Origin: Siderastrea siderea
Taxonomy: Eukaryota > Cnidaria > Anthozoa > Scleractinia > Rhizangiidae
NCBI GenBank assembly: GCA_964030785.1
Contig: OZ034971.1
Coordinates: forward strand, 46,724,078-46,788,077
Length of the DNA: 64,000 nucleotides
Reading direction: 5' to 3'
Position 1 is the stretch's first letter. The number at the start of each line of letters is the position of its first letter. Below are positions 1 to 7,872 of this stretch, piece by piece. Under the pieces are notes generated by a model that worked only from the letters and a program-made list of their open reading frames with translations, did not search any database and was not told the DNA's origin. Position numbers and translations under genes: made by a program.

Positions 1-977
1 TTTGAAACATAGATGGGATATGGCTGTTTGTTTTCGTATCCGAATACATTTATATTGATACTGTTTTGCTTCTCAATTTTGTTGTAATGTTTGACACCGA
101 CTGGAAATTCAACACCTGAGTAATCTAACTTTTCAACGTATTGTTTGTCTGTCTTTTTTATTCTTTGAGGATATTTCTCTTGTGGATTTATATGTCTGAT
201 ATGGCACCATCTGAAACATTCATTATCCTCATTTTTCATGTTTATCAACCCCTTCTTTGAATTTCTCAGTTCAGAAGGCAGTTGGATATATGAGGATCCT
301 TTCATGGGTTCGTATTTGGCAATGTTTAGGTAATGACTATCAACAGATTGTATAGTCCATCCTGAACCTTCTGATATCCATTGAGCTATTTTATTCATTA
401 TCTGTTGTTTTGTTAATTGTAATGAATCAGTGATTTCCATTCGGTTAATTATTGTTTGAGCTGTGCTATTGAAATATGCTGTTTTTTCAACCATTTCACC
501 ACCTGCATTTTTTTCGAATGTTACTTTCAATGTTTCAACGTATTTCAACCCTTTCATTTCATCCAACAAATTTATTACACGTTGTTCTATAGCCTTTCTT
601 GTATTTTGCATTTGAGCTAATGGGTCTTTATTGTTTTTAACGCCGATTTCAAATGACGTAGTGTAACCTTTCAAGGCTATGTCTGTTTGTTTTATTATGG
701 TTCTCGGTGTTGGAACCGGTTTTTTAACAGCATTTTTTTTAGTTCTTGGTGCTGGGACTGGTTTGTAATTATCCCGGAACTCTGCTGGTGGTTGAATAAT
801 ATTATCTTCATACTGCTTAACCATTTGTTTAACACTCTTACGAGGTGTTGGTATTGGTCTTCTTTTTTGTATAACTGGCTTCTTATTTTCATTTTTCAGA
901 AGCAATTTTATAAGTTTTGATTTGCTGAGTTTTTTCAAACTAGATTTATCCATATTAATATGATTAGATTTTTCCAT
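1..977 (-). CDS. polB: Protein-primed DNA polymerase B, N-terminal part (partial)
   Basis: An open frame of about 325 codons starts at ATG 977 and runs off the window. The first ~110 residues are basic and carry repeated PxPxPR motifs (PIPTPR, PVPAPR, PVPTPR). Next comes a conserved segment ending in the WISEGSGW and NEDNECFRWCHIR motifs that precedes the exonuclease domain in Polinton polymerases, then the start of the region leading to exonuclease motif I. Catalytic motifs are outside the window but visible in copy B. Unlike copy B, this copy has no stop codon in the shared region. A second in-frame ATG lies eight codons downstream and could be the real start. Confidence 0.9.
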   Translation of the reverse strand, partial: MEKSNHINMDKSSLKKLSKSKLIKLLLKNENKKPVIQKRRPIPTPRKSVKQMVKQYEDNIIQPPAEFRDNYKPVPAPRTKKNAVKKPVPTPRTIIKQTDIALKGYTTSFEIGVKNNKDPLAQMQNTRKAIEQRVINLLDEMKGLKYVETLKVTFEKNAGGEMVEKTAYFNSTAQTIINRMEITDSLQLTKQQIMNKIAQWISEGSGWTIQSVDSHYLNIAKYEPMKGSSYIQLPSELRNSKKGLINMKNEDNECFRWCHIRHINPQEKYPQRIKKTDKQYVEKLDYSGVEFPVGVKHYNKIEKQNSININVFGYENKQPYPIYVS

Positions 978-1080
978 TCTATATATAACTATAGTATAAT
1001 ATTATTTAAATAGTTTTAATCTGCGTTTAAGCATGGTCAAGAATTCAAATGATCCAAGCATGAATCCTTTGAACTGTAAC
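978..1080 (-). promoter_or_regulatory. Early-type upstream module of polB
   Basis: About 100 bp upstream of the polymerase start. Read on the minus strand it has a CAGTTCAAAGGAT block, a TTTGAATTCTTGAC block, a TTTAAACGC block, then an AT-rich tract ending at the ATG. The same module precedes the next gene (1345-1445) and the copy B genes at 21945 and 22546. Capsid genes lack it. The regulatory role is inferred from position and recurrence. Confidence 0.6.
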
Positions 1081-1344
1081 TTATAACTCATATAGGTTAA
1101 CAAATCCCAAAATATCAAGTTCGTAGCAGTTGAAATTGTCTATATAATCTGAACATTTATGACATATCATAGTCTTTACATAGTTAGGAAACTTACCAGT
1201 AATTAGTCGATGTGTTGCTGGTAAATAACAGTATCTACGAAATTTACAAATAATTAGGTTATATCTCTTATCTATTTCATCACTAGTTCGTGATATTTTT
1301 TGTTCTAATCTATTGATTTTCAACATTGTCTCATTTAATTCCAT
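1081..1344 (-). CDS. Small cysteine-rich protein, 87 aa, unknown
   Basis: ATG at 1344. Residues ~1-25 look like a short coiled coil. Then come Cys/His positions compatible with zinc binding (CKF...YC...H, and ICHKC). I do not recognise the family. It occupies the slot between polB and the AT-hook gene, which copy B fills with an unrelated SAP-like gene, so it is an accessory gene specific to copy A. It has its own copy of the early-type upstream module. Confidence 0.55.
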   Translation of the reverse strand: MELNETMLKINRLEQKISRTSDEIDKRYNLIICKFRRYCYLPATHRLITGKFPNYVKTMICHKCSDYIDNFNCYELDILGFVNLYEL

Positions 1345-1445
1345 TCTATATATTACTATACTATAATATTATTTAAATATTTTTAATCCGCGTTTAAATA
1401 TAGTTGAGAATTCAATCATCCGCGATTGGATCCTTTGAACTGTAA
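1345..1445 (-). promoter_or_regulatory. Early-type upstream module, second copy
   Basis: Same arrangement as 978-1080: TTCAAAGGATCC, a CGCGGATGATTGAATTC block, TTTAAACGCGG, then an AT-rich run with ATAGAATGG at the start codon. Confidence 0.6.
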
Positions 1446-1706
1446 TTATGAAACATTATTATGCATTATGTCAATTATTTTTCTCCATGATATTGATGCA
1501 ATGCTATTTTTTTGGTGCTTTATCGTCTTCAAATGACAATGCTTGCCAGCCAGTGTATAGTTACGACCTGTTTTACAAATATCACAATACCATTCTTTGT
1601 CTAGCATGTACTTCGATTTTTGTCTTCTTAAAGCATCCTTCCTCTCTTCTTCAGTTGAATATTTTGGTGGTCTACCTCGACCTCTCTTAACATTCTGATT
1701 TTCCAT
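1446..1706 (-). CDS. AT-hook plus C2H2-like zinc finger protein, 86 aa
   Basis: ATG at 1706. Residues 7-16 hold an AT-hook (KRGRGRPPK). Residues ~38-64 hold a C2H2-like finger (WYCDIC...HCH...KH). Small DNA-binding proteins of this build recur in Polintons; a regulatory or packaging role is inference. The copy B homologue is 72 aa with a weaker hook (RGCGRPKK). It lies upstream of the integrase on the same strand. Confidence 0.75.
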   Translation of the reverse strand: MENQNVKRGRGRPPKYSTEEERKDALRRQKSKYMLDKEWYCDICKTGRNYTLAGKHCHLKTIKHQKNSIASISWRKIIDIMHNNVS

Positions 1707-1765
1707 ATATATATTAATACTATATTATTATTTTAAATAAATATTTCAATCTCGTTTAAATCATT

Positions 1766-2803
1766 TTATATATCCTTCAAGTCCTTGAACGGTATCCAAC
1801 TGTTGAATTCATCACTATACCCCTTCCACTTCACCAAAGCTTGTTTCTTCTTATAATCCCTCCGAATCACTTTATTAATTCTGAATACCTGTTGTTCAGC
1901 TTTCAGTAATTCAGGTTCATAGAAACTCCCTTGAATGTCTTCATGTCTGAGATCCTTTAGTTTGTATGTGATTGGATTCGTATCTTGTATTTCATCAACT
2001 GTGAAAATTTCCTCAGACCAATTTGGGGTATATCCTTTATCAAACACATTCCGTTTATACTTACTTATTCTAACCTTATCACCTATTTTGAATTTCGGTT
2101 TTTGTTTTAATGTTTCCATATCACCGTACAGATTAAAGTAAACAACTCCTTCATTCTCCTTTTTGCTTGCTTCTGTAGGTGTCATCTTTGTGCTTGAATG
2201 TCTGGTATTGTTATACTGTTTCACTAATTTAGGTAACATGTCAAGATACTGTGTATTACCTTGAACAGTAAACTGTTTCCACATTTTGGTTTTGATTGTA
2301 CGGTTCCATCTTTCACAAACTGACGACTTTTCTTCATTCTCAGTTGAGTACAAGGTTATTTTATTCTTGTCAAGTAGTTCCTTAACATGTTTGTTATAAT
2401 ACTCTTTGCCTTTGTCTGTCCATAAATATTCTGGTTTTCTACCTTCTTTGAATATTGTTTTCAATGCTTCAGCAACTGTTTCACCCGTTTTATCTTTTAA
2501 TGGGACGATCCAACCGTATTTAGAGAATACATCTAGAACCATTAGAAGATATCTGTAGCCAGCGTTCCATCGACTGAATTTTTGCATCTCAACGATATCT
2601 GAACACCATGTCTCGTCAATATGGTTTACAATTACCCGCCGCCGGGTGAAGTTACGCTTTATCGGTTTATGAAGCTCATCAGCTAATTTTTCTTGCCAGT
2701 TTTCTTCACTCGACGGCCTTTCACGTTTTTTGTCTTCCTTTGTTTTACACCTAGACCTAGTTTCTGCTTCGTGTTGATTAGAAATCGTGCTGTTTGTCCC
2801 CAT
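1766..2803 (-). CDS. int: Retrovirus-like integrase with chromodomain-like C-terminus
   Basis: 345 aa from ATG 2803. The rve catalytic core shows the acidic triad: D in WCSDIVEM, D in LWTDKGKEYYN and E in SVCERWNRT, the last two 33 residues apart. The C-terminal ~45 residues (VIRRDYKKKQALVKWKGY...FNSWIP) resemble a chromodomain, which in other integrases can direct insertion to histone marks. This class of integrase produces the 6-bp target duplications seen for copy B. The first ~120 nt overlap the end of the PLA2 frame in the -1 phase. The frame is intact. Confidence 0.95.
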   Translation of the reverse strand: MGTNSTISNQHEAETRSRCKTKEDKKRERPSSEENWQEKLADELHKPIKRNFTRRRVIVNHIDETWCSDIVEMQKFSRWNAGYRYLLMVLDVFSKYGWIVPLKDKTGETVAEALKTIFKEGRKPEYLWTDKGKEYYNKHVKELLDKNKITLYSTENEEKSSVCERWNRTIKTKMWKQFTVQGNTQYLDMLPKLVKQYNNTRHSSTKMTPTEASKKENEGVVYFNLYGDMETLKQKPKFKIGDKVRISKYKRNVFDKGYTPNWSEEIFTVDEIQDTNPITYKLKDLRHEDIQGSFYEPELLKAEQQVFRINKVIRRDYKKKQALVKWKGYSDEFNSWIPFKDLKDI

Positions 2804-3390
2804 TTTGGCATCTGTCCATAAGGAATTTCATCTAATGACTTGACCATTTTTCTGTCACATTCACCTTTGTTTTTCCCCATATCATAACAAATATCATGAT
2901 GAGCTGATATTCTATCAACTTCATTGTAAGGTTGTACGTGCCACTTGGTGACCTCTCCAGTGTTTTTATCATACTCTAACTGTTTATCGAGAGGGTTATA
3001 TGCCCCCATGTATTTATACTTTCCAGGAGTCCATCCAGCTTTTGGTGTCGGTAATTTCCCAATTAGTTTATGGATATCTAAACTACCACCATCCAAATCC
3101 TTTCTGTCGGTTTTATACTTTCTATTTGGTCTAATTTTGGTTGATAATTGATCAAGAGCTTGACTTCCGACATTTTGAATCATTGGATTCAACTTATCCA
3201 GAGCATAATCGATAGCCTTTTTCTGCAGTTTTGGGTTTCTCAATGCTTCTGATCCATAATATCTTCCCATTTCAACTGCCTTTTTTCCAAGCCAAGGAAT
3301 ACCGTGGTGAATCAATAAATCAGTACCAGTCGATGCTACTGTATCTAGTAAGCCCGCCCCTTTCGACGGGCGACCCCGTTTCCCGCCTGT
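2683..3390 (-). CDS. Phospholipase A2-domain virion protein (no ATG; -1 frame of zinc-ribbon gene)
   Basis: The open frame is 235 codons. A Ca-loop-like segment (YKYMGAYNPL) is followed by the catalytic helix AHHDICYD, the parvovirus VP1/group XII-like PLA2 signature. In parvoviruses this enzyme breaches endosomal membranes during entry. The C-terminal tail is Lys/Arg-rich. No ATG precedes the domain, so the protein is probably made as a fusion with the zinc-ribbon frame at 3345-3530 (frameshift or splicing). The region around the junction is unusually GC-rich and identical in copy B. Domain call strong; expression mode inferred. Confidence 0.85.
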   Translation of the reverse strand, partial: TGGKRGRPSKGAGLLDTVASTGTDLLIHHGIPWLGKKAVEMGRYYGSEALRNPKLQKKAIDYALDKLNPMIQNVGSQALDQLSTKIRPNRKYKTDRKDLDGGSLDIHKLIGKLPTPKAGWTPGKYKYMGAYNPLDKQLEYDKNTGEVTKWHVQPYNEVDRISAHHDICYDMGKNKGECDRKMVKSLDEIPYGQMPKWGQTARFLINTKQKLGLGVKQRKTKNVKGRRVKKTGKKN

Positions 3391-3530
3391 TTAACGAATT
3401 TAGTCTTAGTGATTCCACATTCTGCACAAGTACATTTAAGCATAAGCCTCCCATTTTTAGCCTTTTCATGTCGTTCACTTCCTGGCACACATTCTGTTAC
3501 CTTTTTTTGTTTCACGCAATATGATTTCAT
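3345..3530 (-). CDS. Zinc-ribbon leader protein, 61 aa
   Basis: ATG at 3530. YCVKQKK near the N-terminus and CTCAECG at ~33-39 form a four-cysteine ribbon, resembling the DUF5679-type ribbons of virus virion proteins (from memory). The frame ends shortly after entering the GC-rich tract. Its -1 frame continues into the PLA2 domain. The A AAG GGG heptamer at 3363-3357 lies in phase 12 nt before the TAG stop. It may be the N-terminal part of the PLA2 protein rather than an independent gene. Confidence 0.75.
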   Translation of the reverse strand: MKSYCVKQKKVTECVPGSERHEKAKNGRLMLKCTCAECGITKTKFVKQAGNGVARRKGRAY

Positions 3531-3553
3531 ATATAATATGATTAGATTAGATT
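3531..3553 (-). promoter_or_regulatory. TCTAA late-type promoter motif
   Basis: On the minus strand, tandem TCTAATCTAATC precedes an AT-rich TATATATG that contains the start codon of the zinc-ribbon gene. Confidence 0.6.
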
Positions 3554-3956
3554 AAGGTTCAATATATACGTTTTCATACTTACCAGTTTTTGGATTTTTC
3601 ACCAAACGCATGACAGTACCCTTCTTTGGTCTAGTCCAGAATTTATTGCTTGTCAAACCAGTTTCTTTATTAAAAGCACCTTTTAAGATATCACCAGACC
3701 AATATCGGTCAAATACATGGTTAGTTGATGGAATTACTTTGCGAGTTATTTGTTCGGCTATTTTGGCTGCCTCGAAAGCTTTACCTAATGGATTTTCACC
3801 TCCCTTTTGGCTTTTGATGAATTTGGTTTTTGTAATACCACATTCATCACAAATACATTTCATCATAAGTCTGTTATTTTTGGCTCTCACATATCTTTCG
3901 CTTCCTGGAACACATTCTGTAACCTTTTTTTGTTTTACACAATAACTTTTGACCAT
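3552..3956 (-). CDS. Zinc-ribbon protein with distinct C-terminal domain, 134 aa
   Basis: ATG at 3956. The N-terminal ~47 residues are a close paralogue of the adjacent 61-aa ribbon (SYCVKQKKVTECVPGSER, then CICDECG). The C-terminal half is different: a basic segment with HVFDRYWSGDILKG and VMRLVKNPKTGKYENVY. The tandem layout suggests one ribbon leader was duplicated onto two virion proteins. Function unknown; a minor virion component is likely from its position between the PLA2 and protease genes. Confidence 0.75.
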   Translation of the reverse strand: MVKSYCVKQKKVTECVPGSERYVRAKNNRLMMKCICDECGITKTKFIKSQKGGENPLGKAFEAAKIAEQITRKVIPSTNHVFDRYWSGDILKGAFNKETGLTSNKFWTRPKKGTVMRLVKNPKTGKYENVYIEP

Positions 3957-3971
3957 ATATATGAGTTAGAT
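3957..3971 (-). promoter_or_regulatory. TCTAA late-type promoter motif
   Basis: Minus strand ATCTAACTCATATATATG runs directly into the start codon at 3956, leaving almost no 5' UTR. The motif is shared with other structural genes. Confidence 0.65.
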
Positions 3972-4517
3972 ATTTTTGAAATACTGTTCTAAGAATTTCT
4001 CATTCTTCGTCGTATCGTATATGTCGAAAACTTCCAACAGATCAAAATATGATTTACCCTTATTCATCTCATTCAAAAAGTATAAACAGAAGTAACCGCA
4101 TGTTGTCGTCAGTAAATTTTGTATTTGATTGTTCTGATGAAGCAATGTTAAATTCTTTTTTCTCGCGTGATTGACCATTTCTTGGAAGGGAGGCAAACCA
4201 AAGCTATCAAAGTAATTGAGGACTTTGTCCTTAACATAAGTAGCCACCCAATGACTCCCTGACATATAACTCGGTTCAAGATTGTAAATGAATAGAGCCT
4301 GTCTATGATTGTGAGGAACATTTTCATCTCTTGACAATACATCATTAATTGGGATATTCAGATATTTACACCATTTTATTAAATCATAATTACTTAATGG
4401 GACATTCTTATGGAATTCGGGTTTTACAACAGAATGTTTAACAGTGGGACGTTTTTGAAGGGTGAGTTCTTGCCTAATAGTAGACCTTCGCCCTTTTTCT
4501 GAGCTTTTCTTTTTTTT
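3966..4517 (-). CDS. Adenain-like cysteine protease (no upstream ATG)
   Basis: The catalytic region shows His in GSHWVATYV, Asp in YFDSFG and Cys in TTCGYFCLYFL, the adenovirus protease order. It would mature the capsid and core precursors. No ATG occurs between the upstream stop near 4520 and the catalytic histidine apart from one just before it (PSYM). The frame overlaps the end of the pVI-like gene in the -1 phase. A G UUA AAC heptamer at 4442-4436 is in phase with that gene, 10 nt before its stop. Translation by -1 frameshifting is inferred; splicing or a non-ATG start are alternatives. Confidence 0.87.
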   Translation of the reverse strand, partial: KKKKSSEKGRRSTIRQELTLQKRPTVKHSVVKPEFHKNVPLSNYDLIKWCKYLNIPINDVLSRDENVPHNHRQALFIYNLEPSYMSGSHWVATYVKDKVLNYFDSFGLPPFQEMVNHARKKNLTLLHQNNQIQNLLTTTCGYFCLYFLNEMNKGKSYFDLLEVFDIYDTTKNEKFLEQYFKNI

Positions 4518-5269
4518 TTAATTCCCATACCGATTGTATCGTTCGGCCAATTTCCATAAAAAGGTGGAGTTCTTTACATCGGAACTAACAAACCACCATC
4601 TTTATTGTTAGGTGTACTTGGTATAGATCTGGGTGGTCTTTGTTTAGGCTGTCCCATCTGAGGGGCACCTTTACCAGTTATCTTCTTTATTGCCTCAATA
4701 GCTAAAGGGACTCCAATTGATGCTAGAAGAGTGCCTAAGAACCCACCTGTTTGTACTTTTGTTGGTTTTATATGAACACCAGAACCAGTTTGAAGAGCAT
4801 TTAATATATCCTTCTTTTGTTGGGTTGTCAAAAGATGCTTATATGTTATCAACTTATCGATTTTATTTTGTGGTATTAGGAACCCACCGGTTTGTAAACC
4901 TTTTCCAGATATCTTCTTAACAATCTGAGATGCTCCTTCAGATGCTAAACCTGCCAAAGCTGACAATCCAATAGTCTTGGCAATCGTTGGAGCGAAAGTT
5001 CTTCCAAGCGACAGAACTGTAGAGAGGAGTGATCCACCAACTTGCTTTCGAATGTTTGTTTTGGCTAGTTTGATGTCCATTCCTTTTCTCAATTTCTTAT
5101 TTTTTTCCAATCGCTTAACTATATTCTGAGGTACATATAGAGTGTCATTCCCAGATAGAGAGTCCTTCGTAAGCCTTAGAACTATTGTTTCTCTTTTATG
5201 ATACGCGTTACTAAGATTCTTTTTCTGGTTTGGTGATAAACTAACTTTAATTTCGTATAGTTGTGTCAT
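4424..5269 (-). pseudogene. pVI/pX-like core or minor capsid protein, premature stop
   Basis: ATG at 5269. Two Gly-rich hydrophobic amphipathic segments (GGSLLSTVL..., GGFLGTLLASIGV) and basic stretches resemble adenovirus core/pVI-type proteins. The frame is interrupted by a stop at 4576-4574, 231 codons in. Copy B is open at that codon and continues for 53 more residues. The same C-terminal tail, ending in a SPFKNVPLL motif, is still readable downstream in copy A. Loss of this tail would also remove the frameshift route to the protease. Confidence 0.75.
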
Positions 5270-5285
5270 ATAATATATGTTAGAT
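5270..5285 (-). promoter_or_regulatory. TCTAA late-type promoter motif
   Basis: Minus strand ATCTAACATATATTATATG ends on the start codon of the pVI-like gene. Confidence 0.6.
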
Positions 5286-5343
5286 AAATTCTGTTTTAAA
5301 AAACATATTCAATTAAAATTTTATCGATGTAAAACTTATTTAT

Positions 5344-6633
5344 TTAAACTATCATCAATTCGTTTCCAACTGTCTTAACAACAACCTCACTCTCGTAAAA
5401 TACGATGCTATGAGCTCGGACGTTTGCTGCTGGGGCTACATTGAGACGATAATGGAGAATCAACTGTTTAGGATCTCTCGTCACTACCTCTTTCTGATAT
5501 GACAAATCGAAATACAATAATCCATACAAACTAGTGAAATTGGATACATTAAGCTGTGTTCCTGAATTGTAATCGTTCTTACGAAATGCATATGACATGA
5601 GATCATTAAATATCCGTATTTTAGAGTCACTATCATATTCCAGCTCTGGGTAAAAAACGTTATTCCCGTATTCAAGCCTACAGCTTGATAGTGAGCTGTT
5701 AGCGTTAGCGGCATTCAACTTGAAAGTATCGAACAAATACGGACTCCTCTCTGCTTCAACATCATTCGGTGCGTCTGTTCGCTGGAGATAAATAAAAACA
5801 TGTTTAACGTTATCAATAGCTGGACTGATTTGAAACATATTCTGAATAGCTCTGGTATTTGCTGACTGATTGTAGATATCTCGCATATATGTCCAGGTTG
5901 TTGGCTTAAGAAACTCTGAAACGAAATTACTATACATGATGTCTTTTGGGATTAGTCTTGGTAGCCAAAGATACAATCTTTTTACTACAACCCTACCATC
6001 ATCAGCAGCAGCTGCTTTGTGAATAAGTTCAGCATCATCATTAAGTGTAAGTTCAAATGTGAGCTGCATTGGGGGCAACATTTTTCTTTCTAATTCTTGA
6101 AAAAAGCTGTATCTGTTTAACGGAATCATCTCGTTAATCGATTTAGCTCCTCTGCCGCCGTCATTCTGATTAGCCTGGGTTAAAATACGACGGGCTTCGA
6201 AACCTGTGTTTGTATCTGCTGTAGTTCCATCAGTATCAAGATACCAGAAAGAATTCTTTCCAACGGATCTACTATAATCATCGCTGTATTCAAGGAGATT
6301 TTTGACATTCGTAATTCTATGTAAATTATCACTCTCGTATACTATTTTACCAGACGATTTAATAACCATATGTCTGATTAGACTGTGAGATCCGTTTATC
6401 ATGGTGATGCGATCTGCCTGAGCATATCCAGCACCATCTGCCCTTTTTTGAAGCTCTTTAGTTACTTCGAAATACCCATTGAAGAAATCAAACATAGTCG
6501 ACCGATCGTTGATTGTGAATCTGTAACCCGTCTTTTTCTGGCTTTGATTGTTAGCAGGTTGCTCAATGACATTATCCAAATGGAAACGAACGTATTCATA
6601 TCGTTGCAGATTTTCATTTGTTCTGAAACTCAT
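5344..6633 (-). CDS. mcp: Major capsid protein (double jelly-roll)
   Basis: 429 aa from ATG 6633, intact. Family-typical blocks: NRYSFFQELERKMLPPMQL near residue 180, then VVVKRLYLWLPRLIPKD, FLKPTTWTYMRD and ISPAIDNVKHVFIYLQRTD. It would build the hexon-like capsomers of a T-number icosahedral shell. A TCTAA-type motif lies at 6646-6652. The C-terminal half is almost identical to copy B while the N-terminal half differs more, suggesting recombination. Copy B carries a frameshift. Confidence 0.95.
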   Translation of the reverse strand: MSFRTNENLQRYEYVRFHLDNVIEQPANNQSQKKTGYRFTINDRSTMFDFFNGYFEVTKELQKRADGAGYAQADRITMINGSHSLIRHMVIKSSGKIVYESDNLHRITNVKNLLEYSDDYSRSVGKNSFWYLDTDGTTADTNTGFEARRILTQANQNDGGRGAKSINEMIPLNRYSFFQELERKMLPPMQLTFELTLNDDAELIHKAAAADDGRVVVKRLYLWLPRLIPKDIMYSNFVSEFLKPTTWTYMRDIYNQSANTRAIQNMFQISPAIDNVKHVFIYLQRTDAPNDVEAERSPYLFDTFKLNAANANSSLSSCRLEYGNNVFYPELEYDSDSKIRIFNDLMSYAFRKNDYNSGTQLNVSNFTSLYGLLYFDLSYQKEVVTRDPKQLILHYRLNVAPAANVRAHSIVFYESEVVVKTVGNELMIV

Positions 6634-6652
6634 TTATATGAGTAGTTTAGAT
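6634..6652 (-). promoter_or_regulatory. TCTAA late-type promoter motif of major capsid gene
   Basis: Minus strand ATCTAAACTACTCATATAAATG reaches the start codon. Same spacing class as the other structural genes. Confidence 0.65.
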
Positions 6653-6731
6653 AAAATTCACTCTTTATATAAACCATTTCCAACTTATTAGTCTATTTAT
6701 AATTGGATAAAATTCACTTTTTAATAACATT

Positions 6732-7075
6732 TTAGCGTCTTAATCCAGTACCAGATATAAGTCTATTCAGAATCGTGTTGTAGTCTTCTTGTTTTGGTTT
6801 AGTAGGTTTGGTTGGTTTCATTGATTGTTTAGTTGAACCATGTAATTTTCTCATAATAATCTCTCCGCTTTTTTCAGCTGCTTTTTTTCCCAGTCTGTCT
6901 CCAGCATGTGAAATACCAGATTCAAGCGCTTTTTTGGCAAAAGGTTTTAAAACCATTTCTGGAACTTTACTTAACACCCTTCCAACCGGTTTGAAAATGT
7001 TGTCAACAATGATCCCATTTCCTTTATGTTCATAAGTTTTGGATGATAAATACGCTTGTATTCATACGACGACAT
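6732..7075 (-). pseudogene. Small basic virion-like protein, broken by 13-nt deletion
   Basis: The homologous ATG is at 7075 (MSSYEYKRIYHPKL). Compared with the intact 124-aa copy B gene, 13 nt are missing after codon 14 (near 7034), which shifts the frame. The rest (FAKKALESGISHAGDRLGKKAAEK and a Lys/Pro/Thr tail) is readable in the other phase down to the stop at 6732. The amphipathic, Lys-rich character suggests a minor capsid or core protein; family not recognised. Confidence 0.7.
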
Positions 7076-7093
7076 ATATAACTATTAGTTAGA

Positions 7094-7852
7094 TTAATCT
7101 CTCTTCTCTCTTAAAATCAAACTGAATGAAGTGTCAGAATGATTTAAATCGATGATTCTCCTTTTACCGTCGGTGATATAAATCCGAATTTCATTAATCG
7201 TATTTTTATTGACAGGATTGAACTGTACTCGTCGAGGCTCTTGTGTGAAACTATAACTCGGGGTGAGAGTTGAGGTACTGAAACTATATATAATATCCGT
7301 TTCATCACCATCGACAAGACTGTCACTTATCAAATCACAATGAACATTTAATATTTCTCTGTCTTGTGAGAGATTAGGAATGTAATCTCCAACATTTACA
7401 CTACTTGTTAGAATCTTTTTATTGAAACCAATAAGATCATTAAAATTACTTTGAGTAAGATCTAATCTGTAATTTGAGGCTAGTGTTATTATTGTCCTGA
7501 ATACAGTATCGTTGAACTCCAGAGTGATTGGATATTGAGGGTTTGATGAGGTTCCTGTTTTTTTTTCCTTGATTAAATTGTCAAAATCAATGTAATTCCA
7601 TACTCCAGGGTTGAATATAATTTCCGTCCAATTAGCACCACTATCTGTTGAATATCTTATTTTCTGATTATTGAGTTCTTTTGTCACATTGAACCAAGTG
7701 AATGACATCGAAATGATTCGGTCTAGGCCGATTTCATATTGTCTGTTTGAATCTACTATTATCGGATTACGGTATTTGATTGTGAAATCCGATGGTTTAT
7801 TACCATTTTGGTTTTTTACTGTATGGGATGATAATACAAGTTGTCTATTCAT
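7094..7852 (-). CDS. Penton-like minor capsid protein (single jelly-roll)
   Basis: 252 aa from ATG 7852, intact. Beta-rich with SDFTIKY near the N-terminus, NVHCDLISDSLVDG, and a C-terminal FNPVNKNTINEIRIYITD...FSLILRE block, matching Polinton/adintovirus minor capsid proteins that fill the vertices. It is preceded by GTCTAAACTAATCATATATATG. The copy B gene has lost about 155 nt from its centre. The assignment rests on fold-like pattern and synteny between the capsid and PPxY genes. Confidence 0.8.
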   Translation of the reverse strand: MNRQLVLSSHTVKNQNGNKPSDFTIKYRNPIIVDSNRQYEIGLDRIISMSFTWFNVTKELNNQKIRYSTDSGANWTEIIFNPGVWNYIDFDNLIKEKKTGTSSNPQYPITLEFNDTVFRTIITLASNYRLDLTQSNFNDLIGFNKKILTSSVNVGDYIPNLSQDREILNVHCDLISDSLVDGDETDIIYSFSTSTLTPSYSFTQEPRRVQFNPVNKNTINEIRIYITDGKRRIIDLNHSDTSFSLILREKRD

Positions 7853-7872
7853 ATATATGATTAGTTTAGACT
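7853..7872 (-). promoter_or_regulatory. TCTAA late-type promoter motif
   Basis: Minus strand GTCTAAACTAATCATATATATG; the motif overlaps the end of the upstream PPxY gene. Confidence 0.6.

Noticed and set aside
2683..2803. Frameshift fusion of PLA2 to integrase
   Set aside because: The phase is -1 but no canonical slippery heptamer is in frame, and the integrase has its own ATG at 2803.
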